Below, piece after piece: positions 1 through 8,453 of a stretch of 64,000 nucleotides of DNA. The translations under genes and the position numbers were made by a program. The notes under the pieces were generated by a model. That model saw nothing but the letters and a program-made list of their open reading frames with translations. It was not told the origin of the DNA and searched no databases. Source of the stretch: Methylothermaceae bacteria B42 (GTDB taxonomy: Bacteria; Pseudomonadota; Gammaproteobacteria; Methylococcales; Methylothermaceae); the NCBI GenBank assembly GCA_001566965.1, contig LSNW01000032.1, positions 434,001-498,000 on the forward strand. Reading direction: 5' to 3'. Positions within the stretch are counted from its first letter, which is position 1; each line of letters opens with the position of its first letter.

Positions 1-1
1 A

Positions 2-805
2 TTATCTTTCAGATTCCTCTTGGACGCCAACGAGATTTGTTTCTATTTTTGTCACCGCCTTACCCAACCGCCGGCATATTTCTGAAACAATGGCCTCCTG
101 ATCAGGCACCTCAAACTCAGACGGAAACGTCAACTTCAGCCTGATATTTTGAGGCATCGCGTGAAATCCCAACCGCGCTTGCGGAGGCAGCACTAAATCC
201 TTGAGTAAGGCTTCGATTTTTGATTCCCCCATGCCGTTGACGTGAATCACTACCCGCATGGACCTGGGCAAGGAAAACAAATAAGGCAATTGCTTTTCCA
301 CATATTCACTAAACATCGCCTCCATTTCCCGAGGCACGCCAGGCAAAAAATAAAAATGACACCCCTCGGCTGTAAGGTAAAATCCAGGCGCTGTCCCCCA
401 GTGGTTATCCAAACGCCGGGCACCTTTGGGAAGCAGCGCCTGCTTGCGGTTGCTCTCCGGCATTCTCTGTTTTCTTTTCTGGAACCTTTCCTCAATCATC
501 AACAAGGCGGCAGGATCTAGCTTCAAGGGAAGGCTAAATGCCTGGCCAACGGCTTCCGCGGTCAAATCATCCCGGGTAGGACCGAGCCCTCCGGTACAGA
601 TACAACAATCCGCCCGGCGGGAAATTTCTTGCAAAACGGAAACCAAGTCTTCCAGCCTGTCCCCCACCGCCGTATGCCGGGCAATCAGAAATCCCAAATC
701 AACCAAGCGCTGGGAGAGCCAGGCGCTGTTACTATCGACGATTTCGCCGCTGACAATTTCATCGCCCTGGGAAAGAATTTCCGCATATGGGACTAGTGTA
801 TTCAT
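2..805 (-). CDS. CinA N-terminal-like (MoaB-fold) protein, stand-alone
   Basis: Complete 267-residue protein; its TAA stop is at 2-4, just inside the window edge. It has the CinA/MoaB-like nucleotide or molybdopterin-binding fold: GDEIVSGEIVDSNS at residues 14-27 and GGLGPTRDDLT at 72-82. Full-length CinA is about 410 residues and ends in a PncC-type NMN deamidase domain, which is absent here, so this is the short single-domain form often labelled competence/damage-inducible protein A. Its start lies 2 nt after the stop of the upstream AEC transporter gene, so the two are very probably co-transcribed. The substrate cannot be told from sequence; a role in nucleotide repair (ADP-ribose hydrolysis in COG1058 relatives) is possible. 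Confidence 0.85.
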   Translation of the reverse strand: MNTLVPYAEILSQGDEIVSGEIVDSNSAWLSQRLVDLGFLIARHTAVGDRLEDLVSVLQEISRRADCCICTGGLGPTRDDLTAEAVGQAFSLPLKLDPAALLMIEERFQKRKQRMPESNRKQALLPKGARRLDNHWGTAPGFYLTAEGCHFYFLPGVPREMEAMFSEYVEKQLPYLFSLPRSMRVVIHVNGMGESKIEALLKDLVLPPQARLGFHAMPQNIRLKLTFPSEFEVPDQEAIVSEICRRLGKAVTKIETNLVGVQEESER

Positions 806-807
806 GA

Positions 808-1725
808 TTAGCTCTGTAAAAACTCAAACCAAAGGGGAAGTGTCAGCATACTCAGCAATGTGGTTACTGTCACCAAAAGGGCATAGAGGCGGCTATCCAA
901 TCGAAACCGGTCGCACAAGACAATGCCAAACAACATGCTGGGCATCGCCGCTTCCAACACCAACGCTGTACCCTTAACTCCCGCAAAACTCAAATGGCCG
1001 ATCAACCACCAACCAAACACCGGCATTAAAAACAGTTTGAATACGCTCACCGGCAGCACAAAAGGCACCATGGGTCGGCGAAAGGTGCGCCAATCCAGAG
1101 CCAATCCCAGACACAAGAGCATCAAAGGCGTTACCCCTTGCGCCAACATGCTCAAAAATGCCAGAGCCCAGAGTGGCCACTGCAAATCCATTAGATTTAA
1201 CCCGATGGCCACCAGCGCCCCCCAAAGTGGCGGTATTTTCATCAATCCCACCCAAAAAACTTCATCCTTGCCAGAGCTTCCAAAGTTTCTCGCCACCTGA
1301 ATGCCCAGGGTCATGACCAAAGGGGTACAGGCAAACAGATCCAACTGGATTGCCAATAAAGCCGCCCAATCTCCAAAAACCTGTTGAAGCACCGGCAAGC
1401 CCAAAAAAGTCACATTGGGGAAAGTCACCGCCAACCATATTGCACCGGCTTGTTGGGAGGAGATTTTTTTCACCTTGATCCATAAGGCGGTGATCAAGGC
1501 CCCAAAGACGGTAATTGCGATCCCGAAAAAAGAAATCCGGGCTGTCTCCGCTGCGATATCAGCACCGTTCATCAGCTTTAAGATAAGCGCTGGCAGAAAC
1601 AAGTAGTAAACCACCGCCGCCAACACTTGCCGGGTTTGATCGGCATCCATGCCTCCCGGACGGAATAGCCGCCAAAGCCAGCCACAGAAAATCATCAACC
1701 CCATCTGCGCCAGTACGCTCAACAT
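808..1725 (-). CDS. AEC-family permease (auxin efflux carrier-like)
   Basis: Inner-membrane carrier of about 305 residues with roughly ten hydrophobic segments and the AEC (Mem_trans) pattern: an N-terminal half with an LFLPALIL segment and a C-terminal half ending in a hydrophobic helix. The reading frame is open to 1785, but the ATG at 1725 has an AGGAGAAC ribosome site seven bases upstream and begins directly with the first membrane helix (MLSVLAQMG), so that start is preferred. Family members export or import small organic anions such as malonate or malate; the substrate here is unknown. It reads into the CinA-like gene 2 nt downstream and is divergent from pyrF. Confidence 0.8.
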   Translation of the reverse strand: MLSVLAQMGLMIFCGWLWRLFRPGGMDADQTRQVLAAVVYYLFLPALILKLMNGADIAAETARISFFGIAITVFGALITALWIKVKKISSQQAGAIWLAVTFPNVTFLGLPVLQQVFGDWAALLAIQLDLFACTPLVMTLGIQVARNFGSSGKDEVFWVGLMKIPPLWGALVAIGLNLMDLQWPLWALAFLSMLAQGVTPLMLLCLGLALDWRTFRRPMVPFVLPVSVFKLFLMPVFGWWLIGHLSFAGVKGTALVLEAAMPSMLFGIVLCDRFRLDSRLYALLVTVTTLLSMLTLPLWFEFLQS

Positions 1726-1802
1726 GGAAGTTCTCCTGCACGGGCGGACAAATTCTGTATCATGACCAGCAAAATATTTTCCCAATCAACGTGAGTATTG
1801 CG

Positions 1803-2519
1803 ATGTCATTATCGACTAAATCCATTCCCGTCAACGAACATTTAATCGTCGCCTTGGACTTTCCCTCTCATCAACAGGCCAAAAAGTTGGTGGAAACGCT
1901 GGGAGATGAAGTGTCATTCTATAAAATTGGCCTGGAACTTTTCATGGCCGGCGATTATTTCCAGTTGATTGACTGGCTCCAGCAAAGAAACAAAAAAATT
2001 TTTGCTGATCTCAAATTCTACGATATCCCCGCCACGGTGGAACGTGCAGTCCGGGCGCTAAGCAAGACAGGGGTGCAGTTTGCCACCGTACACGGCGACA
2101 GGGCAATTATGCAGGCCGCCGCTTGCGGTAAGGGTGATATGCGGATATTGGCGGTCACGGTGCTTACTAGCCTGGATGAAAAGGGCCTGGAAGAGATGGG
2201 ATTCCAAGGCAACCTGCAATCGTTGGTGGTCAATAGGGCATCTCAGGCCTGGGAAGTGGGACTGGATGGGGTAATCGCTTCTGGGTTGGAGGCTGGATTG
2301 ATACGTCAAACTGTCGGTACCGGTCCTTTAATTGTCTCGCCTGGCATTCGCCCCGAGGGAACATTGGCCAACGACCAAAAAAGGATTACCACCGTTAAGC
2401 AAGCCTTCGAGCTAGGGGTAGATTATATTGTGGTGGGCCGTCCGATCCGCGATGCCAAAGACCCAAAAGCCGCCGCCCAGGCTATTCAGCAGCAAATCCA
2501 AGCCCTGTTTGCAAAATAA
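1803..2519 (+). CDS. pyrF: Orotidine 5'-phosphate decarboxylase
   Basis: Cytosolic enzyme of the last step of UMP synthesis (OMP to UMP + CO2). The TIM-barrel signature DLKFYDIP is present with D69, K71 and D74 (numbered from ATG 1803), matching the catalytic D-x-K-x-x-D array. The C-terminal phosphate-binding stretch VVGRPI is also present. The 238-residue length is normal for the bacterial PyrF group. A GTG at 1791 in the same frame is an alternative start, but neither start has a strong ribosome site. The gene is monocistronic: it is divergent from the AEC gene and followed at once by a hairpin terminator. Confidence 0.95.
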   Translation: MSLSTKSIPVNEHLIVALDFPSHQQAKKLVETLGDEVSFYKIGLELFMAGDYFQLIDWLQQRNKKIFADLKFYDIPATVERAVRALSKTGVQFATVHGDRAIMQAAACGKGDMRILAVTVLTSLDEKGLEEMGFQGNLQSLVVNRASQAWEVGLDGVIASGLEAGLIRQTVGTGPLIVSPGIRPEGTLANDQKRITTVKQAFELGVDYIVVGRPIRDAKDPKAAAQAIQQQIQALFAK

Positions 2520-2550
2520 AAGGAGGCATGAAAAGTTCAAGCCTCCTTCT
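2519..2550. terminator. Hairpin terminator between pyrF and TonB receptor
   Basis: Inverted repeat AAGGAGGC / GCCTCCTT (2520-2527 and 2541-2548) with a 13-nt loop, followed by TCTTC on the + strand. It starts at the pyrF stop codon and lies 35 nt from the convergent receptor gene, so it may serve both directions. Confidence 0.65.
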
Positions 2551-2584
2551 TCAGTTTCAAGAACAGATTAGGAAATGCTGCTCA

Positions 2585-4729
2585 TCAGAACTCATAACTC
2601 AAGGTCGCATAAACATTCCGCCCAGGATTGCGGACCCGTTGCCCCACGGCCAATTTATTACCCCGGGCACGGTTGATGCCGTTGAGGTGGTCAGCGTGTT
2701 CATTATCGAAGATATTATCCACCCCAAATGCCACTTTCAGCCCATCGACGTACTTGTAACTGGGCTGGTATTGGAGGCGCACATTCAAGATACTCCAGTC
2801 TGATGTTTTGCGTTCGTTGTTGAACTTGGCCACCTTGTTTTGACGCAAAGCACCCACGTATTCCGTGGAAAAGGCAAAATCCCAAATGGAATAAGTCACT
2901 TTCAAGCGGCCGTTGAATGGCGCAATCCGGTAGAGATTGTCATCGGGACCGCTAATCCGCTCCCCCCGGGTGTAGTTCAATAGGCCGTCCACGCGCCAGT
3001 GATCGCCAATCGAAAAGCCAGCCTGGGCATCAGCGCCGTAGATTTGCGCGTCGATATTGGCATACTGCAATACGCAATCAGCGCCAGTGGAAGGTCCATT
3101 GGGACAACCATTGGGTAATAACACATTGGCCACGTTTCGAACCACTTTGTCAGTCGCTGGAACGCCTTGAATGTAATCATTGATGTAACGGTAGAAGCCC
3201 CTAGGCTCAAAATAGACGTTCTGCAGCATCCACAACTCGTCCAGGTGCAAATCAAAACCGGCCACCACTTCGTAGGCCTTTTGGCTGTCCAAACCCACGT
3301 TGCCTACATAAACCCTACCGTCGGCCAAGCCACCAGTGGCTTCAATGGGAAGCCAGAGATACCGTTGCTGATAAGTGGGAGCCTGGGTTTTGCGCGCCAG
3401 ACCCAAAGTCAAATCCAAGCTATCGGAAAAGGAATAACGCAAGTCCAGAGCCAGATCCACATCGTTTTGCCGTTGCTTCCGGTTAGAACCATTGAAACGA
3501 TCCCGTAAAATCCCCGGGCCTTTCAGATTTCGTGCTGGCAACGAATCCACCCGGCCTGCATCCATATAGGTATGGCGATACCGGACCCCGGCCAGCAATT
3601 GTAGTTTTTTGATAGGTTCGCCCCGCCATTCCACATAAGCGCCATAACGATTACGCCGGACATCATTGAAAGCTTCTACGAAAAAAGCCTTGTTATTGGG
3701 ATTTTTCACAACTGCATCATGACTGGCAATATCGCCATCAAAACCGATTTCCAGCTCGCCATTGGCAATTTCAGGCAGTGTCCAAGCAAACTTGTAACCC
3801 CCAGCTTCAACCTCGGTCTTCATATAGCGGAATTTTTTGGGATCTGCAGGCGGCTGGCGCAAATGGTAGTTTGTCATGACGTGCCGGGAACTCTGGTACC
3901 ATCCCTTGAACTTGACCTTGCCGATACTGCCCATATCCCAACCGTAATCACCGTGGACAACATCGGCATCCACGTAGCGGATATCCATTGGCAGCGAAGG
4001 GGTGCCGGAAAAACCGGTGTGCTTGTTATCATAGGTGATTCCGAACTCGTGGCCGCTGCGCTTGATCCCAAGCCCAACCTGATAGGTATCGCGGGCGTAT
4101 TCGGTAGGATCCAGCACCGTATCTCCCTTGTAGCGATAATCGTCTCCGCGCTCGGTGGTGCCCGAGAAATGGACCCGGTAGTGTTGGTTGGCGACACCCG
4201 CCAAAACCGCTCCGTAACGGCCATCGTTGACCCAACTGTAGCCAGCCGCGCCAAAACCGTGAAATTCAAACTGGCTGGAATCGGTAAAATCCACCTTGCG
4301 GCTTTCTGTGATAATGGAGCCCCCCATGGTTTCCAGTCCGCTGCTTACTGGCGTGACATCCCGCCAGGTTTTAATGCTACGAACCATGGTCACCGGGATA
4401 TAACTCATTCGGGAATCCATGGAGTTAGGCCCGGCGTTTTTCAGGCTCATCCCATCAGTGAGCACATTGACCGGTTCGTTATATAGCCCCCGGAAATAGG
4501 CGATTCCGGTCAGAGGACCATTTCGGTGAACATTCGCGCCAGGCACGTATTTCAGCAAATCCGCGGCGTCCAAAGAAGACACCGTCCCCGGCCTTAGCGC
4601 GGTGGTGCCTGGCTCCATCAATTCACCTTCCACCGTTAGGGTAGGTAGCTCTTCATATTCGCCGTAAGCTAAAGGAAATTGCATTGCCACCGCCAACGCA
4701 AGTACTTTTGGCATCCAGGATTTGTTCAT
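2585..4729 (-). CDS. TonB-dependent receptor, OprC/copper-receptor type
   Basis: Outer-membrane receptor of 714 residues: signal peptide (1 to about 23), a TonB-box-like stretch LPTLTVEG just after it, a plug domain with DAADLLKYVPG, and a 22-strand-type barrel ending in ...TLSYEF with a terminal Phe. The plug motif NAGPNSMD and the barrel motif HVM (H283, M285) align by eye with the copper site of OprC/NosA-type receptors. M104, H283 and M285 match the known ligands, while the expected Cys is Gly100. Copper or copper-chelate import is therefore inferred, not shown. The gene is divergent from the SafE-PspF fusion and has a candidate sigma-54 promoter 80-95 nt upstream. Confidence 0.85.
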   Translation of the reverse strand: MNKSWMPKVLALAVAMQFPLAYGEYEELPTLTVEGELMEPGTTALRPGTVSSLDAADLLKYVPGANVHRNGPLTGIAYFRGLYNEPVNVLTDGMSLKNAGPNSMDSRMSYIPVTMVRSIKTWRDVTPVSSGLETMGGSIITESRKVDFTDSSQFEFHGFGAAGYSWVNDGRYGAVLAGVANQHYRVHFSGTTERGDDYRYKGDTVLDPTEYARDTYQVGLGIKRSGHEFGITYDNKHTGFSGTPSLPMDIRYVDADVVHGDYGWDMGSIGKVKFKGWYQSSRHVMTNYHLRQPPADPKKFRYMKTEVEAGGYKFAWTLPEIANGELEIGFDGDIASHDAVVKNPNNKAFFVEAFNDVRRNRYGAYVEWRGEPIKKLQLLAGVRYRHTYMDAGRVDSLPARNLKGPGILRDRFNGSNRKQRQNDVDLALDLRYSFSDSLDLTLGLARKTQAPTYQQRYLWLPIEATGGLADGRVYVGNVGLDSQKAYEVVAGFDLHLDELWMLQNVYFEPRGFYRYINDYIQGVPATDKVVRNVANVLLPNGCPNGPSTGADCVLQYANIDAQIYGADAQAGFSIGDHWRVDGLLNYTRGERISGPDDNLYRIAPFNGRLKVTYSIWDFAFSTEYVGALRQNKVAKFNNERKTSDWSILNVRLQYQPSYKYVDGLKVAFGVDNIFDNEHADHLNGINRARGNKLAVGQRVRNPGRNVYATLSYEF

Positions 4730-4807
4730 TTAAATTGACCTCTGCTGGTTTGAAAATTGTTGTTAAATTGTACAAGTTTTGTTGCAAAATTATGATTTCA
4801 AGTGCTC

Positions 4808-4824
4808 ATGCAATTTGGATGCCT
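4808..4824 (-). promoter_or_regulatory. Candidate sigma-54 promoter of the TonB receptor gene
   Basis: On the minus strand the sequence AGGCATCCAAATTGCAT has GG and GC exactly 10 nt apart and a perfect TTGCA -12 element. The -24 half is only partly consensus (GGCA kept). Predicted transcription start is near 4798, giving a leader of about 70 nt. No other GG-N10-GC/TTGC match was noticed in this spacer. Confidence 0.5.
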
Positions 4825-4910
4825 AGAGATCTATGTTTTTGTTTTAAAAAGTTAATCCAGAAAAGGCCAGCCTTTTACTTCCTCTTTACTGCGTGATATG
4901 CCACAACAAC

Positions 4911-4926
4911 TGTGTGATATCACACA
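4911..4926. promoter_or_regulatory. Perfect 16-bp palindrome, candidate activator/operator site
   Basis: TGTGTGATATCACACA is a perfect palindrome in the spacer between the divergent receptor and the SafE-PspF fusion. Half-site copies with the GTGATAT core occur at 4893-4899 (21 bp away) and 4963-4969. Its centre is about 120 bp upstream of the predicted sigma-54 start of the receptor gene, the usual distance for an enhancer-binding protein site. It could instead be the operator of an unrelated repressor such as a GntR-type protein. Confidence 0.5.
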
Positions 4927-4980
4927 CCTTTTCCGGTCTCACCCTCCCCTATCACCGGCTTTGTGATATGGTTTGTGACT

Positions 4981-6663
4981 ATGTCTTTTTTAGATAACCT
5001 GGACCCAATCTTCATCGTTGCCTTTTTGATGGGCCTGTTCAGTAGCTTCCACTGCCTGGGGATGTGCGGCTCTATCATTGGCACCCTCACTCTCAGTCTC
5101 AGCCGGGAAATCAGGGAACACAAGCGCACCCTCACGCCTTTTGTACTGAGTTATAACCTGGGGCGCATTTTAAGTTATTCCCTTGCCGGGGTGATTGCCG
5201 GTAGCCTGCGCTATGTCCTAGAACTGCCTTTGGGGGAAGGACAAGGACACCGAATTCTGCAAATCATAGCCGCTGCCATCATGGCGGGCGCAGGCCTTTA
5301 TTTGGCTGGATGGTTTCCCCGCTTTGCCTACCTGGAGAGAATCGGTGCCCGCTTGTGGCGTAAGATTGAACCCATCGGCCGGCATCTTATCCCCGTCACC
5401 AACCTTTCCCAGGCTTTCTTGTTCGGCATGGTTTGGGGCTGGCTCCCTTGTGGATTAGTCTATTCCGCTCTGGCCTTGGCCGCTACCAGTGGGGATCCTG
5501 AACGGGGTGCCTTGACCATGGCGGCTTTTGGCGCCGGGACTTTACCCGCCGTAATGGGGGTGGGTATAATGACGAACTGGATGACAAAATTGGCCAGAAT
5601 GCGCCGCTTCAGACAGTTTGCCGGTTTGATACTGATATTACTGGCGGTGCTGGCAGCCTTCCCAGGGCTCAATCCACTGGTTATGCAACAAATAAAGAAA
5701 AATGGGGTGGATCTGATGGAAAAGTTTAAATCGCTCATTGGCCAATCGCCGAATTTCGAGGCGCTTCTGCGCAGCGCCAAAATGGTGGCGGCAACCGATG
5801 TGACGGTGCTGATTTCTGGCGAAACCGGGACGGGTAAGGAGGTACTCGCCAGCGCCCTGCAGCAATCCAGCCCCCGAGCCGACATGCCGTTCATTACCAT
5901 CAATTGCGCCGCGCTCCCTGAATCCCTGGCCGAATCAGAGCTGTTCGGCCACCGCAAAGGGGCATTCACCGGTGCCACCAGCAATCAACTGGGCAAGCTG
6001 CAGGCTGCGGACTGGGGCACCTTGTTTCTCGATGAAATCGACTCCATGCCCCAAAACCTCCAGGCCAAGCTCCTTAGATTTCTTGAAACCGGAGAATGTC
6101 AGCCGGTTGGCGCTACCGAAACCGAAAAAGTCAATGTTCGCATCATCGCCGCCAGTAACGCGGATCTGGAAAAGAAAATCGAAACCGGGGAATTCCGCAA
6201 GGACCTCTATTACCGGTTGAATGTGGTGCCCCTGGAAATTCCGCCTTTGCGCGAACGCAAGGAAGATATCATTTTGTTGGCCAATCATTTTATGCAGCGC
6301 TCCGCCGACTCCCATGGTTTGGAACCGGCAAAATTCTCTAAAAATGCGATGCGGGCATTACAGAATTACAACTGGCCAGGCAACGTCAGGGAGCTTCGCA
6401 ATGTATGCGAGCGGTTGTCTATTCTTTTGGCGGGCCGCACCATCGAGCCGGAGAATCTCCCTGCCGAAATCACCGCCGACAAAAAACGCAAAGACACGCC
6501 CGTCACCCTGCCTGATACCGGCCTGTCATTGGAAGAAGTGGAAATCGACCTGATCCGTCAGGCCCTTTCCCGCACCCAGGGTAACCGCAGCCGATCGGCC
6601 CGCTTGCTGGGCATCAGCCGGGATACCTTGTTATACCGGATGAATAAATACGGGATTACCTGA
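4981..6663 (+). CDS. SafE/UreH-like membrane domain fused to PspF-like sigma-54 activator
   Basis: One uninterrupted frame joins two domains that are normally separate (numbering from ATG 4981). Residues 1 to about 240 form a six-helix membrane domain of the COG2836 TauE/SafE-like family, with the hallmark HCLGMCG (C25, C29) and LPCGLVY (C157). Residues from about 246 are a full enhancer-binding protein: Walker A GETGTGKE (280-287), GAFTGA loop (327-332), Walker B DE (351-352), WPGNVREL, and a C-terminal Fis-type helix-turn-helix (ARLLGISRDTLLYR). There is no receiver domain, so the membrane part is the likely sensor. A GTG at 4963 is an alternative start; it lies within the GTGATATG repeat and has no better ribosome site. 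An internal ATG at 5716 could also give a soluble activator. Divergence from the copper-type receptor suggests metal-responsive control of it. Confidence 0.85.
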   Translation: MSFLDNLDPIFIVAFLMGLFSSFHCLGMCGSIIGTLTLSLSREIREHKRTLTPFVLSYNLGRILSYSLAGVIAGSLRYVLELPLGEGQGHRILQIIAAAIMAGAGLYLAGWFPRFAYLERIGARLWRKIEPIGRHLIPVTNLSQAFLFGMVWGWLPCGLVYSALALAATSGDPERGALTMAAFGAGTLPAVMGVGIMTNWMTKLARMRRFRQFAGLILILLAVLAAFPGLNPLVMQQIKKNGVDLMEKFKSLIGQSPNFEALLRSAKMVAATDVTVLISGETGTGKEVLASALQQSSPRADMPFITINCAALPESLAESELFGHRKGAFTGATSNQLGKLQAADWGTLFLDEIDSMPQNLQAKLLRFLETGECQPVGATETEKVNVRIIAASNADLEKKIETGEFRKDLYYRLNVVPLEIPPLRERKEDIILLANHFMQRSADSHGLEPAKFSKNAMRALQNYNWPGNVRELRNVCERLSILLAGRTIEPENLPAEITADKKRKDTPVTLPDTGLSLEEVEIDLIRQALSRTQGNRSRSARLLGISRDTLLYRMNKYGIT

Positions 6664-6675
6664 GCAATCCAATAA

Positions 6676-6703
6676 AAGGGCCGGATATCCGGCCCTTTTT
6701 CTT
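6676..6703. terminator. Bidirectional rho-independent terminator
   Basis: GGGCCGGATATCCGGCCC (6678-6695) is a perfect palindrome flanked by AAAA on the left and TTTTTCTTT on the right, so it can end both the fusion gene and the convergent argG. Confidence 0.9.
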
Positions 6704-6707
6704 TATC

Positions 6708-7928
6708 TCAAAACTTCATTCCCTTGCGCGCTTCAATTCTAAGACGCAGCGCGTTCAGCTTGATAAACCCTTCGGCATCTTTTTGATTGTAGGCACCTTC
6801 ATCATCCTCGAAGGTGGCTATCCCTGGGTCAAACAAACTGTTGGTTTCAGAACGCCGCCCTACCACTTGTACATTGCCTTTATAGAGTTTGAGCCGCACT
6901 GTACCGTTTACGGTCTGCTGAGACGCGTCTATCATGGTTTGCAGCATCTTGCGCTCTGGGCTCCACCAGTAGCCGTTATAAATTAACGTGGCGTAGCGGG
7001 GCATGATTTCATCCTTGAGGTGGGCAACCTCCCGGTCCAGGGTAAGGGATTCCATCGCCCGGTGGGCCTTCAGCATAATGGTGCCGCCCGGTGTCTCGTA
7101 ACAACCGCGGGACTTCATCCCCACGTAGCGATTCTCAACGATATCCAGACGCCCCACCCCATGCCGGCCGCCAATTTGATTAAGGGTCTCCAAGATTTCG
7201 GCGGGGGACATGGATTGGCCATTGATGGCGACGATATCGCCTTTTTCATAGGTCAATTCGAGCACTTCGGGCTCGTCCGGCGCTTGTTCAGGAGAATTTG
7301 TCCAGCGCCACATGGATGCTTCCGGTTCCTCCCAGGGATCTTCCAGAATGCCTCCTTCATAGGAAATATGCAGTAAGTTGGCATCCATGGAGTAAGGCGA
7401 TGATTTGCCTTGTTTCATTTCAATGGGAATACCATGCCTCTCGGCGTAAGCCAATAATTTTTCCCGGGAGTTGAGATCCCATTCCCGCCACGGGGCAATG
7501 ATTTTAATCTCGGGTTTCAGGGCGTAGGCGCCTAGCTCAAAACGTACCTGGTCATTGCCTTTCCCGGTCGCGCCATGGGAAATGGCGTCGGCGCCCACTT
7601 CATTGGCGATTTCAATCAGGCGTTTGGCAATCAGCGGCCTGGCAATGGAAGTGCCAAGCAAATATTCGCCCTCATAGATAGTATTGGCACGGAACATGGG
7701 GAAAACAAAATCCCGCACAAATTCTTCCCGCAAATCATCGATATAAATTTCCTTGATACCGAGAAGCTTGGCTTTTTCCCGGGCTGGTTCCAGCTCTTCC
7801 CCCTGGCCGATATCGGCGGTAAAGGTGACAACCTCGCAGTTATAGGTTTCTTGCAGCCACTTCAAAATTACCGAAGTGTCCAATCCTCCGGAATAGGCCA
7901 ATACGACTTTATTTATTTTTTCCGCCAT
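6708..7928 (-). CDS. argG: Argininosuccinate synthase
   Basis: Cytosolic enzyme joining citrulline and aspartate with ATP to form argininosuccinate, the penultimate step of arginine synthesis. The N-terminal P-loop AYSGGLDTS (residues 11-19) is the N-type ATP pyrophosphatase signature. The citrulline/aspartate site motifs [16 protein letters not shown] and the stretch [11 protein letters not shown] are present. The 406-residue length is typical of the type 1 family. It stands alone, with the bidirectional terminator at its 3' end and a repeat-filled 525-bp spacer upstream. Confidence 0.97.
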   Translation of the reverse strand: MAEKINKVVLAYSGGLDTSVILKWLQETYNCEVVTFTADIGQGEELEPAREKAKLLGIKEIYIDDLREEFVRDFVFPMFRANTIYEGEYLLGTSIARPLIAKRLIEIANEVGADAISHGATGKGNDQVRFELGAYALKPEIKIIAPWREWDLNSREKLLAYAERHGIPIEMKQGKSSPYSMDANLLHISYEGGILEDPWEEPEASMWRWTNSPEQAPDEPEVLELTYEKGDIVAINGQSMSPAEILETLNQIGGRHGVGRLDIVENRYVGMKSRGCYETPGGTIMLKAHRAMESLTLDREVAHLKDEIMPRYATLIYNGYWWSPERKMLQTMIDASQQTVNGTVRLKLYKGNVQVVGRRSETNSLFDPGIATFEDDEGAYNQKDAEGFIKLNALRLRIEARKGMKF

Positions 7929-7978
7929 GGTTTTCTATGCCTTAATGCTTGGGTCATAATTGGATTTCATATTGCTTT

Positions 7979-8156
7979 ACCTAAATTTTGCAAGTGATTC
8001 GAGCACCGAGGGTGTCAAGCAAGGCTTTAGACAAGGCGGCAAGCCAATTTTCGCACAGGAGCAGCAGCGCTACTTCGAGCATAAAATGGGTGCAGTCAAC
8101 GCAGCATAAATACTTGATTTGGCAGCCGAATGCCGAAATACTTGCAGAATTTAGGT
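7979..8156. repeat. MITE-like element with 17-bp terminal inverted repeats
   Basis: ACCTAAATTTTGCAAGT at 7979-7995 is matched by the inverted copy ACTTGCAGAATTTAGGT at 8140-8156 (16 of 17 positions). The 144 bp between them show no gene that I recognise. The terminal repeats and length suggest a non-autonomous mobile element, but no second copy was seen in this window. Confidence 0.5.
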
Positions 8157-8203
8157 TTTATTATATCGGAAACTTGCAGCGCCAGAGGGAAGACATGGCT
8201 CCA

Positions 8204-8370
8204 AGCCAGGACCACGTCATTTAAGCACGTATAAGATTGATTGAAGGGGTAGGTGGTCTGATTCGAAAGCCTCGCCGGCAGGGAGGCCGGCGTGGAGCCT
8301 ACAGGGACGTATTTACGGCGTTTTTCGAAGCAGACCACATACCCCGGCTTGAATAGATGACGGAACCCTG
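8204..8370 (+). repeat. 167-bp repeat element, copy A
   Basis: First of three copies of a structured element (others at about 42610-42776 and 52419-52585). It has an inner inverted repeat, GTGGTCTG...CAGACCAC at 8253-8338 with TTCGAAA/TTTTCGAA just inside, and imperfect outer ends (CCAGG...CGTCAT / ATGACGG...CCCTG). The core also contains GCCGGC-N6-GCCGGC. It shows no coding capacity. It lies in the 525-bp spacer upstream of the CARF gene. Confidence 0.85.
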
Positions 8371-8453
8371 GGTGCCAAGTGCTACTGAATTGGATTGCAA
8401 CACCATGCTTGCTTGTACATCGTTAACAATCATCTATTAGCCACTTGTTTTGA

